Part shown: one piece after another, positions 1 through 11,400 of the stretch | Layout of the letters: every line of letters begins with the position of its first letter | Numbering within the stretch: the first letter of the stretch is position 1 | Assembly (NCBI GenBank): GCA_013396655.1 | Contig: WBMV01008566.1 | Coordinates: 362,211 to 426,210 of the forward strand | Length of the DNA: 64,000 bases | Source: Campylorhamphus procurvoides | Lineage: Eukaryota > Chordata > Aves > Passeriformes > Dendrocolaptidae | Reading direction: 5' to 3' | Program-made: the position numbers and the translations under genes | The notes under the pieces: model-generated | Seen by the model: only the letters and a program-made list of their open reading frames with translations | What the model was told of the DNA's origin: nothing | Databases searched by the model: none

Positions 1-536
1 TGGTCCAAGCCCTGCAGCAGCAAAGAACTCATCTACAGCAGAGCAAGAACAGCACAGTCCTCTAAAGGGAAGAGGGTCTTGTCATGACCTTCAGCTGTGT
101 CCCTGTTGATTTTCAGTAAACAGGAGTATCTTGGGTCCTGCAACAACCAGGTAGCTCATCAGGTGTTAGTGCAGTCTATCAGGAGGTGTGCACAGCTGGA
201 AGTCCCCCTTTCAAGAGCATCACAGGCTCTCAGACCAGGTGCACTGTGCAAAGCAATGCTGAAATGGCAAAGTGTTTGGGAGATGTCTCCCCATTGCTCA
301 CACAGTTAGCAGAAGATATGAGACCACTGCCAAGAAACATAGTTTGTAGTGGGAAAAAGCAGTGCTGCTCAACCAGTATAGCCAATTCAGCATCTACACA
401 GTGAAGCATAAAAGCAAAGTCTTAGCTCAGCAAAGCCTTGAATACTCCAGAGTGCTGAAATGAAGTGGCAAGGGAATAGCAAACACCAGGAACAGCAGCT
501 GTCTTGCCACACAGATTAAAATTTACATTTGTGTGT

Positions 537-554
537 ATTTATTTATTTATTTAT
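537..554. repeat. (ATTT)n microsatellite
   Basis: About four and a half ATTT units in the left flank, preceded by GTGTGT. Confidence 0.8.
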
Positions 555-3500
555 GCTTGTTAGACACTGAAGAAATGCAGCCTAGAAAAAAGCAGCAACA
601 ACATTGCTGGAAAGCTGCCTGGCCTTTCTTGTTTCTCTGATGTCTTTTATCTGATACCCTTCTTCAATTTCTGGCAGATCACAACAGGACCCTACAAAGA
701 AAAGGGGAAGGGGCACAATGTTTAAGTCCCTTAAATTTTTTTTACAATGTCTTTTTATACATGTAGTGGTGTCCTAAGAACACACAAAATCTGCCACGTC
801 TGTTCATTCACTAGTTCTCTGGGAGACTGCTAGCTAAAATTCTCCAAAGTAGCATGCACTATCTACATGAGCTTTCTCCAGAGACTGGAGCCTTCTCCTG
901 GAGCACTTTGATGCAGAGTTGTGGGCCTGGGGAACCCTAGACACATCTGCTATGTGTGTTGAGTGAGGGTGACACCTCTGCATGGGCTTGCAGAGCCTCA
1001 GCAGCCCCTGCTACTTTCCAGGTAGGACTTCTCCAGCACTGGGGCTGCAGCTTGCCCACCCAGGAGCAACTCTGCCCTCTTGTCTGAAGATTACACCACT
1101 GGTGACATTTTCCACTAATGCCCTGCAGCAAAGTGAGTGTGGACCTGTTCTCCTGTAGCCTTCCCACCACCCTCATGGGGGAGGTGCCCTTCCCTGCTGT
1201 CCCAGGGACTGCTCCACCCTGCCACTTCAAAACAAGTGTCTCCACCCTCAAGGCTGCAAGCTGGATAATTAGCCAGGTGTGGCTACAGCGCATGTTAAAA
1301 ACAGGGTTATCCCTGTCATTTGCTGTGCCTTGTGATGCCAGGTTTCTCAGAAGTCCTCAGCTGGCACTGGGGACTGTTTGCAGTGACACAGTGACATGGG
1401 CACTGCCATGCAACCTTGTTACCCCAAAACCACCTTGGGATGGGTTCTGCACCCACCACCACCTGTGCTGAGGGCCTTGTGACTGGTCCATGGAGGACCT
1501 ACCCTGATCAGATCGTGCTCTGTAATCAAGGAAGGGTTTGAGAGCTTGTTATTGAGCTTCCTGTGTTTTTAATTTCTGAGCTGTAGAGGTTGAGTAAACA
1601 TCTCCTACTGGAAGAGATGTCATATGGAAAAAAGAGGGTAGTGAGGTTTATAAATGTCACTGGAGTGTGCCACAGCGGCTGCAGCTTTTGGGTTGTGTAT
1701 GTCATTTCTTGGGTTTTGCTTTTTTTTTTTTAAACAAATGACTGAATGTGTTTGACAGGATGTTCAGCATAAAATATCCTGGAAAATGTGAACACACAAA
1801 TGACTAAAACCACAGTTAATCTTTCTTGCCAATTTCTGTGCTCAGGACCTAACCCAGCAGAGTAAACAGAGGGAGGTTGTGAGGAGTGAGTTACCATCTG
1901 CCTGCTCTGAATATCCAGGATAGATACCGCTGCGGGCTTACTGCAGGTGATGGCTTTGTTGCTTGCTCTACCTGCCTGAAAGACAATTTAGCCAGGCAAA
2001 GAGATAATGTGAGATCTCTCAGGATTGCCAGACAAGTGTGTCTCCAGAAGACTTAAAGAAATATTTACCTTCCCTCCTCAAAAAGCACTGTGCCTGACAC
2101 AAAACACCAAGCACAGCCTGTATCTTTAAGCATTTATGATGCTTTTGATTGTTTCCATCTCTCAGGCATGAAAATGAGGTGGATTCAGCCCTTTTGTCTC
2201 CACGTCCCTGATGTCCTCTGCCAGCTGCTGTTCTTACATCTGTAGAGTCTCAGGCTTCTGGAGAGATACCCTTTCCTTCTAATGGTACCTGGTAAGGGCT
2301 GAGTTATCTAGCACAGGCCCTACCAGACCAGAAAAATTAGCACTCCTCTTTTCTTTGCTCTTCTTTTCTTCTTTCCACACCTCACTCCTAAGGATAGGTG
2401 ACTTACTGTTTCTTTTTCTTTCTTTATTCTGTCACATTAAGCTCTCCAATATGCTCTGTATATAGTCTTCCTCTAATTCACGTCCACACCTACCACTCAG
2501 ATCCTCTCCAATCTTAAAAATTCCAAGTCAAAGTTACTTTTCTGCAGAGCTTTTATTCACCCCTAATGTCTTTTTGCAAACTATTATTTAATTGTGTTTG
2601 TAGGATTTTTGGTACCCATTCACCACTGCCATACAGTTTTCCAGATATAAATCATCTTTTTGCTAGGGTTATTTCATTTTTCCAGACTATTCATTTTTAT
2701 ACAATAGGATTGCTTAAACTGTACTTCTAGGATAGTTTATTTAATCTCATTTCTCAATGCCACTGCTGACTGCACACTCTTAAACTTTGCAACGCTTCTG
2801 TGCCAAACATATATACTTTGACAACAATTTTAAAAAATACATGAATATTAATTAAAAGGGGCATGTGCATACAAAAAAAGTTCATTTAGCACAAGGATTA
2901 TCTGGTGCTTATCTAAGAACGACAGCAAGACCTGTTCTGTGGTCCAGCAGATCAGGCACACACAGGTACCACAAGAACCCTATTTTTCTGTTTCCATGGA
3001 GAAGATTAATGTTAAGGTATACAGTTAGCTGTCAGGACTATTAATGGTCTAAATTCCTCAGGTTAAAGAAAGACATCTCAGCAAAAAGAACTGTCAAAGG
3101 ATGGTGTGTTTTTTTCTTTTCAGCAGAGGGATAAGCCCACTGGGAACTCCAACCAGGCAAGGAGGAAACTCTGAATGGAACAGACAAAAAACATGATGCC
3201 AGGGGGTGAAAGCAAGGTAAGGTAGGTTTCTGGTGCTGCTTGGTCAATCAGTGTCTATCCTGAAGAAAACGGGACAGTGTTGCCACTCCCAGCTCCTTGC
3301 TGCTCTCCTGTGTTGTTCTCAAAGTGGTGTTGAAGTGGTGAGGAGTGCCAGTATCTTCCAAGGGTGGGCTGGTGGATCTCCCCTACCCTGTGTGGGGTCA
3401 CACCTCCTCACCATGCTTCACATCAGTGCACCCCAAGAGATCTCTCCACGGAGCAAATCCATTCTCCAGTTTTTTTGTAGCCTGCCCACTGCCCTGGACT

Positions 3501-4357
3501 GTGGGGCAATGGGTGAGGCCTCAAGGCATGGGGGAACAAGTCGCCATGTGCTCTGCTACCTGTGGCCTGGGCTTCCTTGTACCCCATGAGCAGCTGAGGA
3601 GAGCACATCTGCACCGATGATCACAACGTATCTGATAGTGCTGCAACTCCCAAATGCCAGACTGCTGGCCCAGAGGTCGCAGTGTCTGAGGCACCTCAAG
3701 ATGCAGCTGTAGGGTCATGGTCCTGTGGTTCATTACAGCAAGAGTGGACTTACCAGCTGTTACGCTACAGACACTTGGCACCAGTATCATGAGTTTCCAA
3801 ACGACCTTAGTGTCATTTTTCAAAGGAACCGAAACAAGGCTGCTGGGTGGCCTTTCACATCCAGGCTTTAGCTTTTACTATCAGTGGCTCTGGATTCAAC
3901 CACAAAACTGCCCTGAATTAGGGTGCTGCATCCCTGTGGTGATGCAGCAGCTGCCAGGAGCTGCTCCCTCTGCCCCGGCTCTCCATCCAGCCTCCACTCT
4001 CCCTCCGCCTCTCCCAGCTCTGTGAGCAGAACCACACACCTTGTGAGGACACAGGCTATATATAATTAAATGACAGCCACCAAGGAAGCCAATCTCCCAA
4101 GCCACAGAATCGTTGGCTATTACAGTCTGTGGTCATTTATGATGAACAAGTGTTTCCCAAAGGAAAACAGGCCTCTACTGAAATAGCTGCTTCTCTCTAG
4201 TGTTTTCAACCAGTTCTCCCTCTCTCTGGGGCTGTAATGAAACCGCAGCTCCATCCAGGCTCAGACCCAAACACTTTCCAGTTCCTAGTCATGTTTCCCC
4301 ACTTTGCCACTGCCACACAGCCACAGCATGTATGAGAATTATCTGCACATACCAAGT

Positions 4358-4374
4358 AGGAGGAGGAGGAGGAG
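4358..4374. repeat. (AGG)n microsatellite
   Basis: Nearly six AGG units in the left flank of SLC46A2. Confidence 0.8.
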
Positions 4375-6860
4375 TTACAGACCTGATTTACCACTTTGGA
4401 GTCCAAATGCCTTGCCAGACAGGGACAGTAAATCACAGATCCTATTAGCAGGCTTAGGCAAGGCAGATGAAGGGGGTCTATTTGCCACATTGGACTGCAG
4501 TCCTGGATGTCAAAAGGATCTTTTCAGATGAGGAGTGCAAAAGATCAAGTTCCAGAATGCTGGTACCTGCCAAGCCTGGGTTCCTCAGAATCCTGAAATC
4601 CCTATTGCAACTCTGTTCAAAAAGACAAAGTAATGTAACTGCCATAAATGGTTTAAAAAAAAAGAAAAGCAGTACTGCATAGGAATGTATAACTATAACC
4701 ACAGGGGCACATTAAACACCTCTATTTGGCCAGACTGACAAATATTGAAGAGCTGGTGAAACATGGTGCTGACCTGGCCTCTAGTGGGCCTCCAGACAAG
4801 ATTATTTGAGAGAGGAATGCCCTAAAACAATGTGTTCCTTTTCCAGCAGGCTACACCATCTGATTCTGTAGGTGCATTTTTCTTAAATGTAAAGGGTCAC
4901 TCTCTTAAGCCTCCACTGCATTTATGCTGGTTGAATATATTTTAAAATAGATGTGAATGTCCCTATCAGTAATATGGGAATGAGGCCCTAAGGAAAATTT
5001 TTAGATAACAGTAATTTTAAGATCTTGTAGCATCAAATGAGTACAGTATTCATGTTTTGCAGTGGGAAATAGTTTGGTGTTTGGGTTAAACTCTTACTTT
5101 AGCACTTACTCTTTTACAATTACTGACATGGAATTACATCCTTCCATGGGAACTAGTTCTAAAAAGTACGTTTAATGTCAATGAATACATAGAATATCCT
5201 CAAAATATAGATGTAATTCATGAGATCACTAGTGGCATTTAGCACCTTCCATTAGCTCTCTAGACCTGAATAGTGTCCGCTGAATAAGCCAAGCAGCCTG
5301 TATATGCAACAAAGTGTGGAGGAAAAATATCCCTTATGTAGGAGTTGGGCAGATCCACAGTCTCTCAGGCACACTGCCTGTAACATACCTCTGCACCCCA
5401 AGAGGTCCCAAATTGAAGCTCAAATGGGACAAATACATTTATTTTGACCTGTAATTCTGGTGGGAGATACAGGACTGCTGGGTGAAGCAAAATATGGCAA
5501 TTCCTCTCGTTCCATCTGTTGCTTAAATTTTTCACTGGCTAATGCTTTGGGGTTTTCAGTAAGGCTGTCTGGAATTTCCATCCTCTGGAAATACTCCAAG
5601 GTTTGCAGAAAAATATTTGTCCCACTTCTGAATAAAAACTAAAGAAACTAGACACCTTTTGCAGTTACCCTGGGGAAAAGAAAAAAAGGCAACTGTTGGA
5701 ACAATGCACATTGTATTTTACAGCTGGCTAGGAATCTTTTGGTCTGATAAAAAACAAAATTCTTTTGTGAAGCTGAAATTGTCTAGCAGCAAATCATTCT
5801 AGCAGACAATTCCCCACTCTTTCCTCTGTTAGATCTTGGGACTTCTTTCCTTGAATAGAAATATAAGCCAAAAATTATTGCACAACCAAGCAAGGAGTGA
5901 AAAAAGAAACTCTTGAGCCATGGCATTAAGTAAATGCCACCTGAATCAATAGAGAGTGCAACAGGTGGAGCTTTGACCATTATTTTTTCAAATTAATCAT
6001 TAATTTACTTTTTTAAAGTAGTGACCATAAATCTTCCTAGAACAGACTGTTATCATGCCTGTTATGATTCACTAAACCAGTAGAGGATGAGATCATTATC
6101 ATTTGAGTAAGCATTTTTGAGACTGCCAAATATCCTCCAAGTATTTCCTGCAGCTGGGACTGCAAGCATCATCCTTGGAGCTGGCAGCCTGCTTGTACCA
6201 TACCCTGCTCCAAGAACTTCTCATGCCTCTGGCTTGCAGCACTGTCATAGCCACAGAGCCCTGCTAGAGTAGGTCGTGTCACTTGCCCCTCAGGCAACAG
6301 CAAGATTGGAAGCTGACTTCAAGCTGCAAAGCTGGATGTGGAATCAGCACCTGCAGAGATGCATGGCTATCTCCGCAAGGAGCTGGGGCTTGAAAATGCT
6401 TCCTCAGAGGTAGACTCTCGCCCATCCAAGCCTCCAGCTCAGCTGGCTGTTTACAGGGGCACAGCAGTCACCAAGGCTTTTGAATAAATTGGGATTTGTC
6501 TACTCCTCTTGGAAACTGCCACATTGTAAAGACAAAGAAGATTCTCCAAAGAACGGAGCAGGCAGAGTCGGCTATAGGAGAAAGGTTAAAAAAAGTAGTT
6601 TTCCCTTCTAATTGCTTTTTGGTGTAATTTCATGACTGCATTATTGAAACAAAAAGCCTACATAAGGGGTATGATTCAGCTACAGGAAGGACGGAAGCAG
6701 GAACAAGCAAAAAAAGCCAATGACATATTTGTGTAGAAGAAAGGAAAATGAGCAGTAAGGGGAATTCACAAATTACCTGACAAACAGGCACACAGCCATC
6801 CTCTGCCCCCACAGCCACTCTGAGAGTCCTCTGACACATGAAGGATGCCAAAAGGGGAAA

Positions 6861-6948
6861 AACAAACAAAAAAAAAACCCAAACAAAAAAGCCAAACCAA
6901 AACAGAACCACCGCAAAAAAACCCCACAAACCACCACCCCAAACTACA
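6861..6948. repeat. A/C-rich low-complexity tract
   Basis: A string of AAAC, CCAAA and ACCCC units about 400-490 bp upstream of the SLC46A2 ATG. The - strand open frame across it (rich in F, W and V) is an artefact of composition. Confidence 0.8.
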
Positions 6949-6959
6949 GCAATTACTTG

Positions 6960-7352
6960 ATCAGGGCATTTTCACTTCCTAATCTGTGAGAGACAAATTC
7001 CCCTGGGTCATCTGACCTCTGTTGAAACTACACCAGGAAGAGGATCAGTGGCAGTCAACGGGTGCAGGGTGTTCTCTAGCAGTACAAAAGCCTCTCCTGT
7101 GTGAGCCAGAGCTCAGAGCAGTGCAGGGATGTGCACACGTGCATATACATAGCAAGGCGAGGTGCAAATATCCTCCCAGTCAGATCATCTCTTGCACAAC
7201 TCTCCAATCCTGTGCAGCCCAGCAGACCTTTTGTTTTTTCCTCTCCTGCTCGTCTCTAAACATGCCTCTAGAGCAGCACTTCTGAAGAGCTGCTTCCTCC
7301 TGTGCATCTCCCTGAAAACAGCTCTCTCCAAGAAGAGGCAGTGACTAGCAGT
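6960..7352 (+). other. SLC46A2: Probable SLC46A2 5' UTR and proximal promoter
   Basis: This is the flank directly upstream of the ATG. I see no clear TATA box at a usual distance and no CpG island, in contrast to SNX30. The transcription start cannot be placed from sequence. A noncoding upstream exon is not excluded. Confidence 0.35.
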
Positions 7353-8436
7353 ATGGTGGGAATTGCAGAAATGAGGACATGGATTGAGCCGGTGGTTGCA
7401 AGCTCCCAAGTGGCCAGTGCCTTCTACGACACAGCACTGCTGCTGGTGGTGAAGAACTACTACAACCAGACCAACAGCACCGCTCCTTCCCATGCACTGG
7501 AAGATGCTCAGCAGAAGTCTGTCTCTAATTTTTATATCATCTACAACCTTGTTCTGGGCCTGAGCCCACTGGTGTCAGCCTACAGCTTGTCCAAGCTGGG
7601 GGACAGGATACATCGGAAGATCCCCATCTGCTTCCCTCTTCTTGGTTACTTGGGCTCCAAAACTCTCCTGCTCCTCTTGATTCTCCTGGGCTGGCCAATC
7701 GAGGTGATGTATGGGGCAGCTGCCCTCAATGGGCTGACAGGGGGCTTCACCACGCTTTGGGCAGGCATCATGGCTCTGGGATCCCTGAGGTCCTCTGAGA
7801 GCAGAAGGTCTCTGCGGCTCATCATTATTGAACTGGTGTATGGCCTTGCTGGCTTTCTGGGAAGCATGGCATCAGGCTACCTCTTTGTTGGCTTCAGTGA
7901 CCACTATCAAGAAGGCACTGTGCTGGTGTGCTGCAGCATTGCTTGCTATGCTTTCTGCCTCCTCTACAGTATTTTTGTCCTGACAGTCCCCAAGCCAGGA
8001 GCTTCCTGCCCATCCAAAGCCAAGAGTGTAGAAGAAGTGGGTGGTCAGCTACCAACCCACACAGGAGCAGCAGCAGCAGCAGCAGCAGCAGTTGGGAGTT
8101 CTCAACCTTCAGAGGGCAGCAGCTCCACTCCAGTATCCCCCTCAAAACTCATCATCATCCTGCTCTTTGTAGCAGCAATCCTCTATGACTTTGCAGTGGT
8201 TGGTGCAATGAATGTACTCCCACTGTTCTTGCTCAGGGAGCCTTTAAGCTGGAATGCTGTGGAGATTGGACATGGCAATGCTGCTGGGTATGTGATCTTC
8301 ATCACCAGCTTCCTAGGGGTATTTGTGTTCTCCAGATACCTCAGGGACATTACCATGATCATGATCGGAGTAGTATCATTCAGCACCGGCATCCTCATCA
8401 TGGCCTTCGTGCAGTGGACGTTCCTGTTCTATGTTG
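7353..8436 (+). CDS. SLC46A2: SLC46A2 coding exon 1
   Basis: This exon encodes residues 1-361 plus the first base of codon 362, so nearly 80% of the protein sits in one exon. It covers TM1-TM8/9 and the central loop. The donor is GTTG|GTAAGT (phase 1). Codons in the same frame continue upstream of 7353 but contain no ATG; the second in-frame ATG at 7371 is a weaker alternative that would remove six residues. A pure (GCA)8 run lies at 8067-8090. Confidence 0.93.
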
Positions 8437-11400
8437 GTAAGTCAAACAGCCACTTACATAAGTAAATGTGCCCTGAGAAAGGGGCATCCCAGTACCACTG
8501 GAAGGGCTTTTTGCCCTGCCTCACCACAGGTTTCCAAGCAGGGAGTTAGTGAGACCATCATATGAGCAATTTGCAAGAGAAATTTATTATTATTCCCCTT
8601 TTCCCACATCTCCCATTGTACTCTTGCACTCGGCAGCCTACAATATCCAGAGGAGGCATAAACTCCTGCCAAGGCTTAGCTTACATTCAGTTGACTTGTA
8701 ATTTGTTACTTGATCACAGACCAGATCTGAGCAGGGGAACAATGTTCAGACTCCAGGGGAATGTGAATTCCTCCTGACTCGCTGTACTAGTTGGACCACA
8801 TCACCATATCAATGGGAAGCACTTGCTTCTTGTGAGGTAAGGCTAAAACAGAAACAAAATGGCAAAGGCTTCCTATTAAGAAAACATCTTAAGATGGGGT
8901 TTATATGGACTCTTACGGCCAGTGGCAAACTCAATGAAACACTGGAGCTGCTTTAGCAACTAAAGTACAATGATAATGGAGTTTACAAATCTCACACTAT
9001 ATATAAATGACAAAAGGACTGGTAATAATAGATAGGGTGGCATCCCATGATAAAGGAAAATTTATTTTTGAGAGGTAACATCAGATGGGACACAGAAAAT
9101 AAAACCCAAGAACTGCATTGTGGCCGAAATATCTGACAGGGTATTGTGTATTGCAAGGGTTTGAGGTTTTGCTTCTGAAAGTGAGAAAAAGATTGAAGAT
9201 ACATGGCCTGAAGTGATTTTGTTTTTTGTCTGCCCCTACAGGGAATGAGAAATTGAAAATAAAACAAAGTTATTCTAAAGGAACAGATAAGATACTGTAT
9301 TTGAGTACTAAGCCAAACACTGAGTGAAAATTTTAAAAGATTTTGTCTGTTTAGGCAATCAGGCTGGGGAAGAAAAGATAAAAAAAGGAAGTTAAAAAAA
9401 AAAAAAGCTTGTTTAATACTTAATCTCATCTTCATGAACATGCTGCTATGCAGTGTGTAGGATGCTTATTCTCTGCATTGCAGATGCATCTTGGTACACT
9501 AGACATAGACCAAGTCTTCACTGAGGTTGATTGTGCTGACAGGAAGGTAATTCCAGCTCCCTATAAATTTCTACACTAGAGAAAGCCTAAAATCCTGCAA
9601 GCCAAAAGTGCCAAGTTGAAAGACAATTGTAGTGTTATAAAGGTACTACTCCTGTCAAGCACTGGGGCGCTCTGTCTGCTGGTTGGGCTGAAATCATCGT
9701 CCTTACGGTCTGAAAGAACAGTGCTATATATTCCATCTCTGCTGGGATGTCTGGCTGAGACCGACAGACTGTGTGTAGTTTGGACAAAGTACCTCTGCTA
9801 ATGTGAGCAAGAGGTGGCTTATCCACCCTGACTTGGATGAAGACCTACTTCTTTTCTGACACTCAGGGGACAAAAAAAGGTGAAGCAAAGTGCCTGCACA
9901 AGCCAGAGGCATGCAATCTTCAAAAGCACTGGTTATGCTGGGTGACGAAGAGCAAGCACTAATGATAATTACATATTCATTGCATTACAGCACGGGCAGT
10001 GATGCTTTTTGCCCTCATCCCCTTACCAACCATCAGGTCCATGTTGTCCAAGCATGTCGAAGGATCATCCTATGGTAAGTATTTTAGTTACCTTACTGAT
10101 CAAAAAACCTTCAAATCCCTTCACCTAACCTAGAGCACAAAGAGAAAGGTAAGTTATTGCTGCAATCTGTGCTTTGCACGATAATAACAGATGATACTAC
10201 AAATGGGAAGGGAGGAGCAGAGAAACTTGCAAAACAAGATTGTCACATCCAGTCTTCTCATTCTTGGTTGCATCATCGCTTATCCAAAGAATTTCCATTA
10301 CGTGCTTCAAAAGATTACTTTTGGTGTATAGGTCAAAGGCAGGGAAAATAATCAAGGTGCTGCTCAAAAACACAGTACTCCAGGGAAAACCAAGAAAGCA
10401 GGATGTTGAGTTGCAGCACTGTGATATTCATACCATTTATATTTGGCTTCCTGCAGTTTTGGGAAGGATGGATTTCTTTCATCTTTTTTCAGTTACATTC
10501 TCTAAACATTTCACCAAGTGTTTGGCAGTTTTTTCCCTGTCAAATCATGATTTAACTACAAAGAATAATCTTTGCTTAAAAATTGACCCTTTTTGGAACA
10601 TAGCAGCAGGAATTCTCTTCTATCAGAAAATTTACTACAAAACAGTAAAATGTATTTTACAACAGTATATTGAAAGCTACCATTTTTACACCAATGAGCT
10701 AGAATTAGACACAAGACATTTGTTCACATAGCACTACAGGCCCACAGCTTGTTTGTACGTCCTCCAAAAATATTCCACAGCCATCCTTCAAATCCTTTTC
10801 CTTTCTGCCATAGGAACACACTTCTCTGTAACCAGCTCATTCCTACTGCTTGTTTCCTCAATGTGCACGGTAGCAAAATCATCTACCTGCCACATATAGC
10901 ACAGCTCAGCCCCCAATTAATCATTATTATTAATCATAACATTGTTTTTAACCTCCACCACAAGCCATACAGGCTGTACCTCATCACAGGGCAGCCCTTG
11001 CCTTCCGGTAGCAGTCTCGTCTCCTTAGGTGGTGGTTGCTGGTGCTATGTGGCTGGAGAAGGCTACCAGGGCAGCAAGCTCAGCACACAGCCCTGACCTT
11101 GTGCCCAGTCTGCACATGCAAGCAGGGCTGGGTTACTTCCCCTTCACCCATTTACCATGACAGAAACACTTCACAAAAAGCTGTTTCAACTAGAATTCAG
11201 TCTCCGCTTTTCTTCCACACGAAACATCACATACACCTCCCCATTTCAGGCATTATTATAATTTCAACCCTGGGGAGCACCCTTCTGGCCTAGGGCAGAA
11301 GCACACCGTGACTAAAATCTCTCCTGTCCTGAAGATGTTTCTATCTCCTAGGTAGAGGAAAGCACTTACTGCCCAGTTTATTGCTGCTCTTCTAAGCAGC

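Larger units (their letters stand above)
1..6860. other. Left flank of SLC46A2, no gene recognised
   Basis: Short open frames on both strands lack recognisable domains, splice context or codon signature. The stretch at about 940-1500 is somewhat richer in GC but shows no known exon. A pyrimidine-rich stretch lies at about 2343-2430. Distal regulatory elements for SLC46A2 may lie here but cannot be read directly. Confidence 0.6.

Noticed and set aside
1..60. Possible CR1 3' end remnant at the window edge
   Set aside because: The words tggtccaagccctgc and ctacagcagagc recall the CR1 3' UTR, but similarity ends within about 50 bp and the edge cuts it; too weak to call.
937..1471. Overlapping 117-118-codon open frames on both strands
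   Set aside because: Overlapping opposite-strand frames in a locally GC-richer stretch, with no domain, repeat or splice signals supporting either.
7302..7352. Longer N-terminus for SLC46A2 beginning at 7302
   Set aside because: The codon at 7302 is GTG, not ATG. The first ATG in frame, at 7353, has a good Kozak context and a family-like length.
8992..9441. 149-codon open frame on the - strand
   Set aside because: Antisense in SLC46A2 intron 1, AT-rich low-complexity composition, no known motifs.
10240..10731. 163-codon open frame on the + strand
   Set aside because: It lies inside SLC46A2 intron 2, starts with TTG, and has no recognisable domain; the gene's exons on either side join in frame without it.
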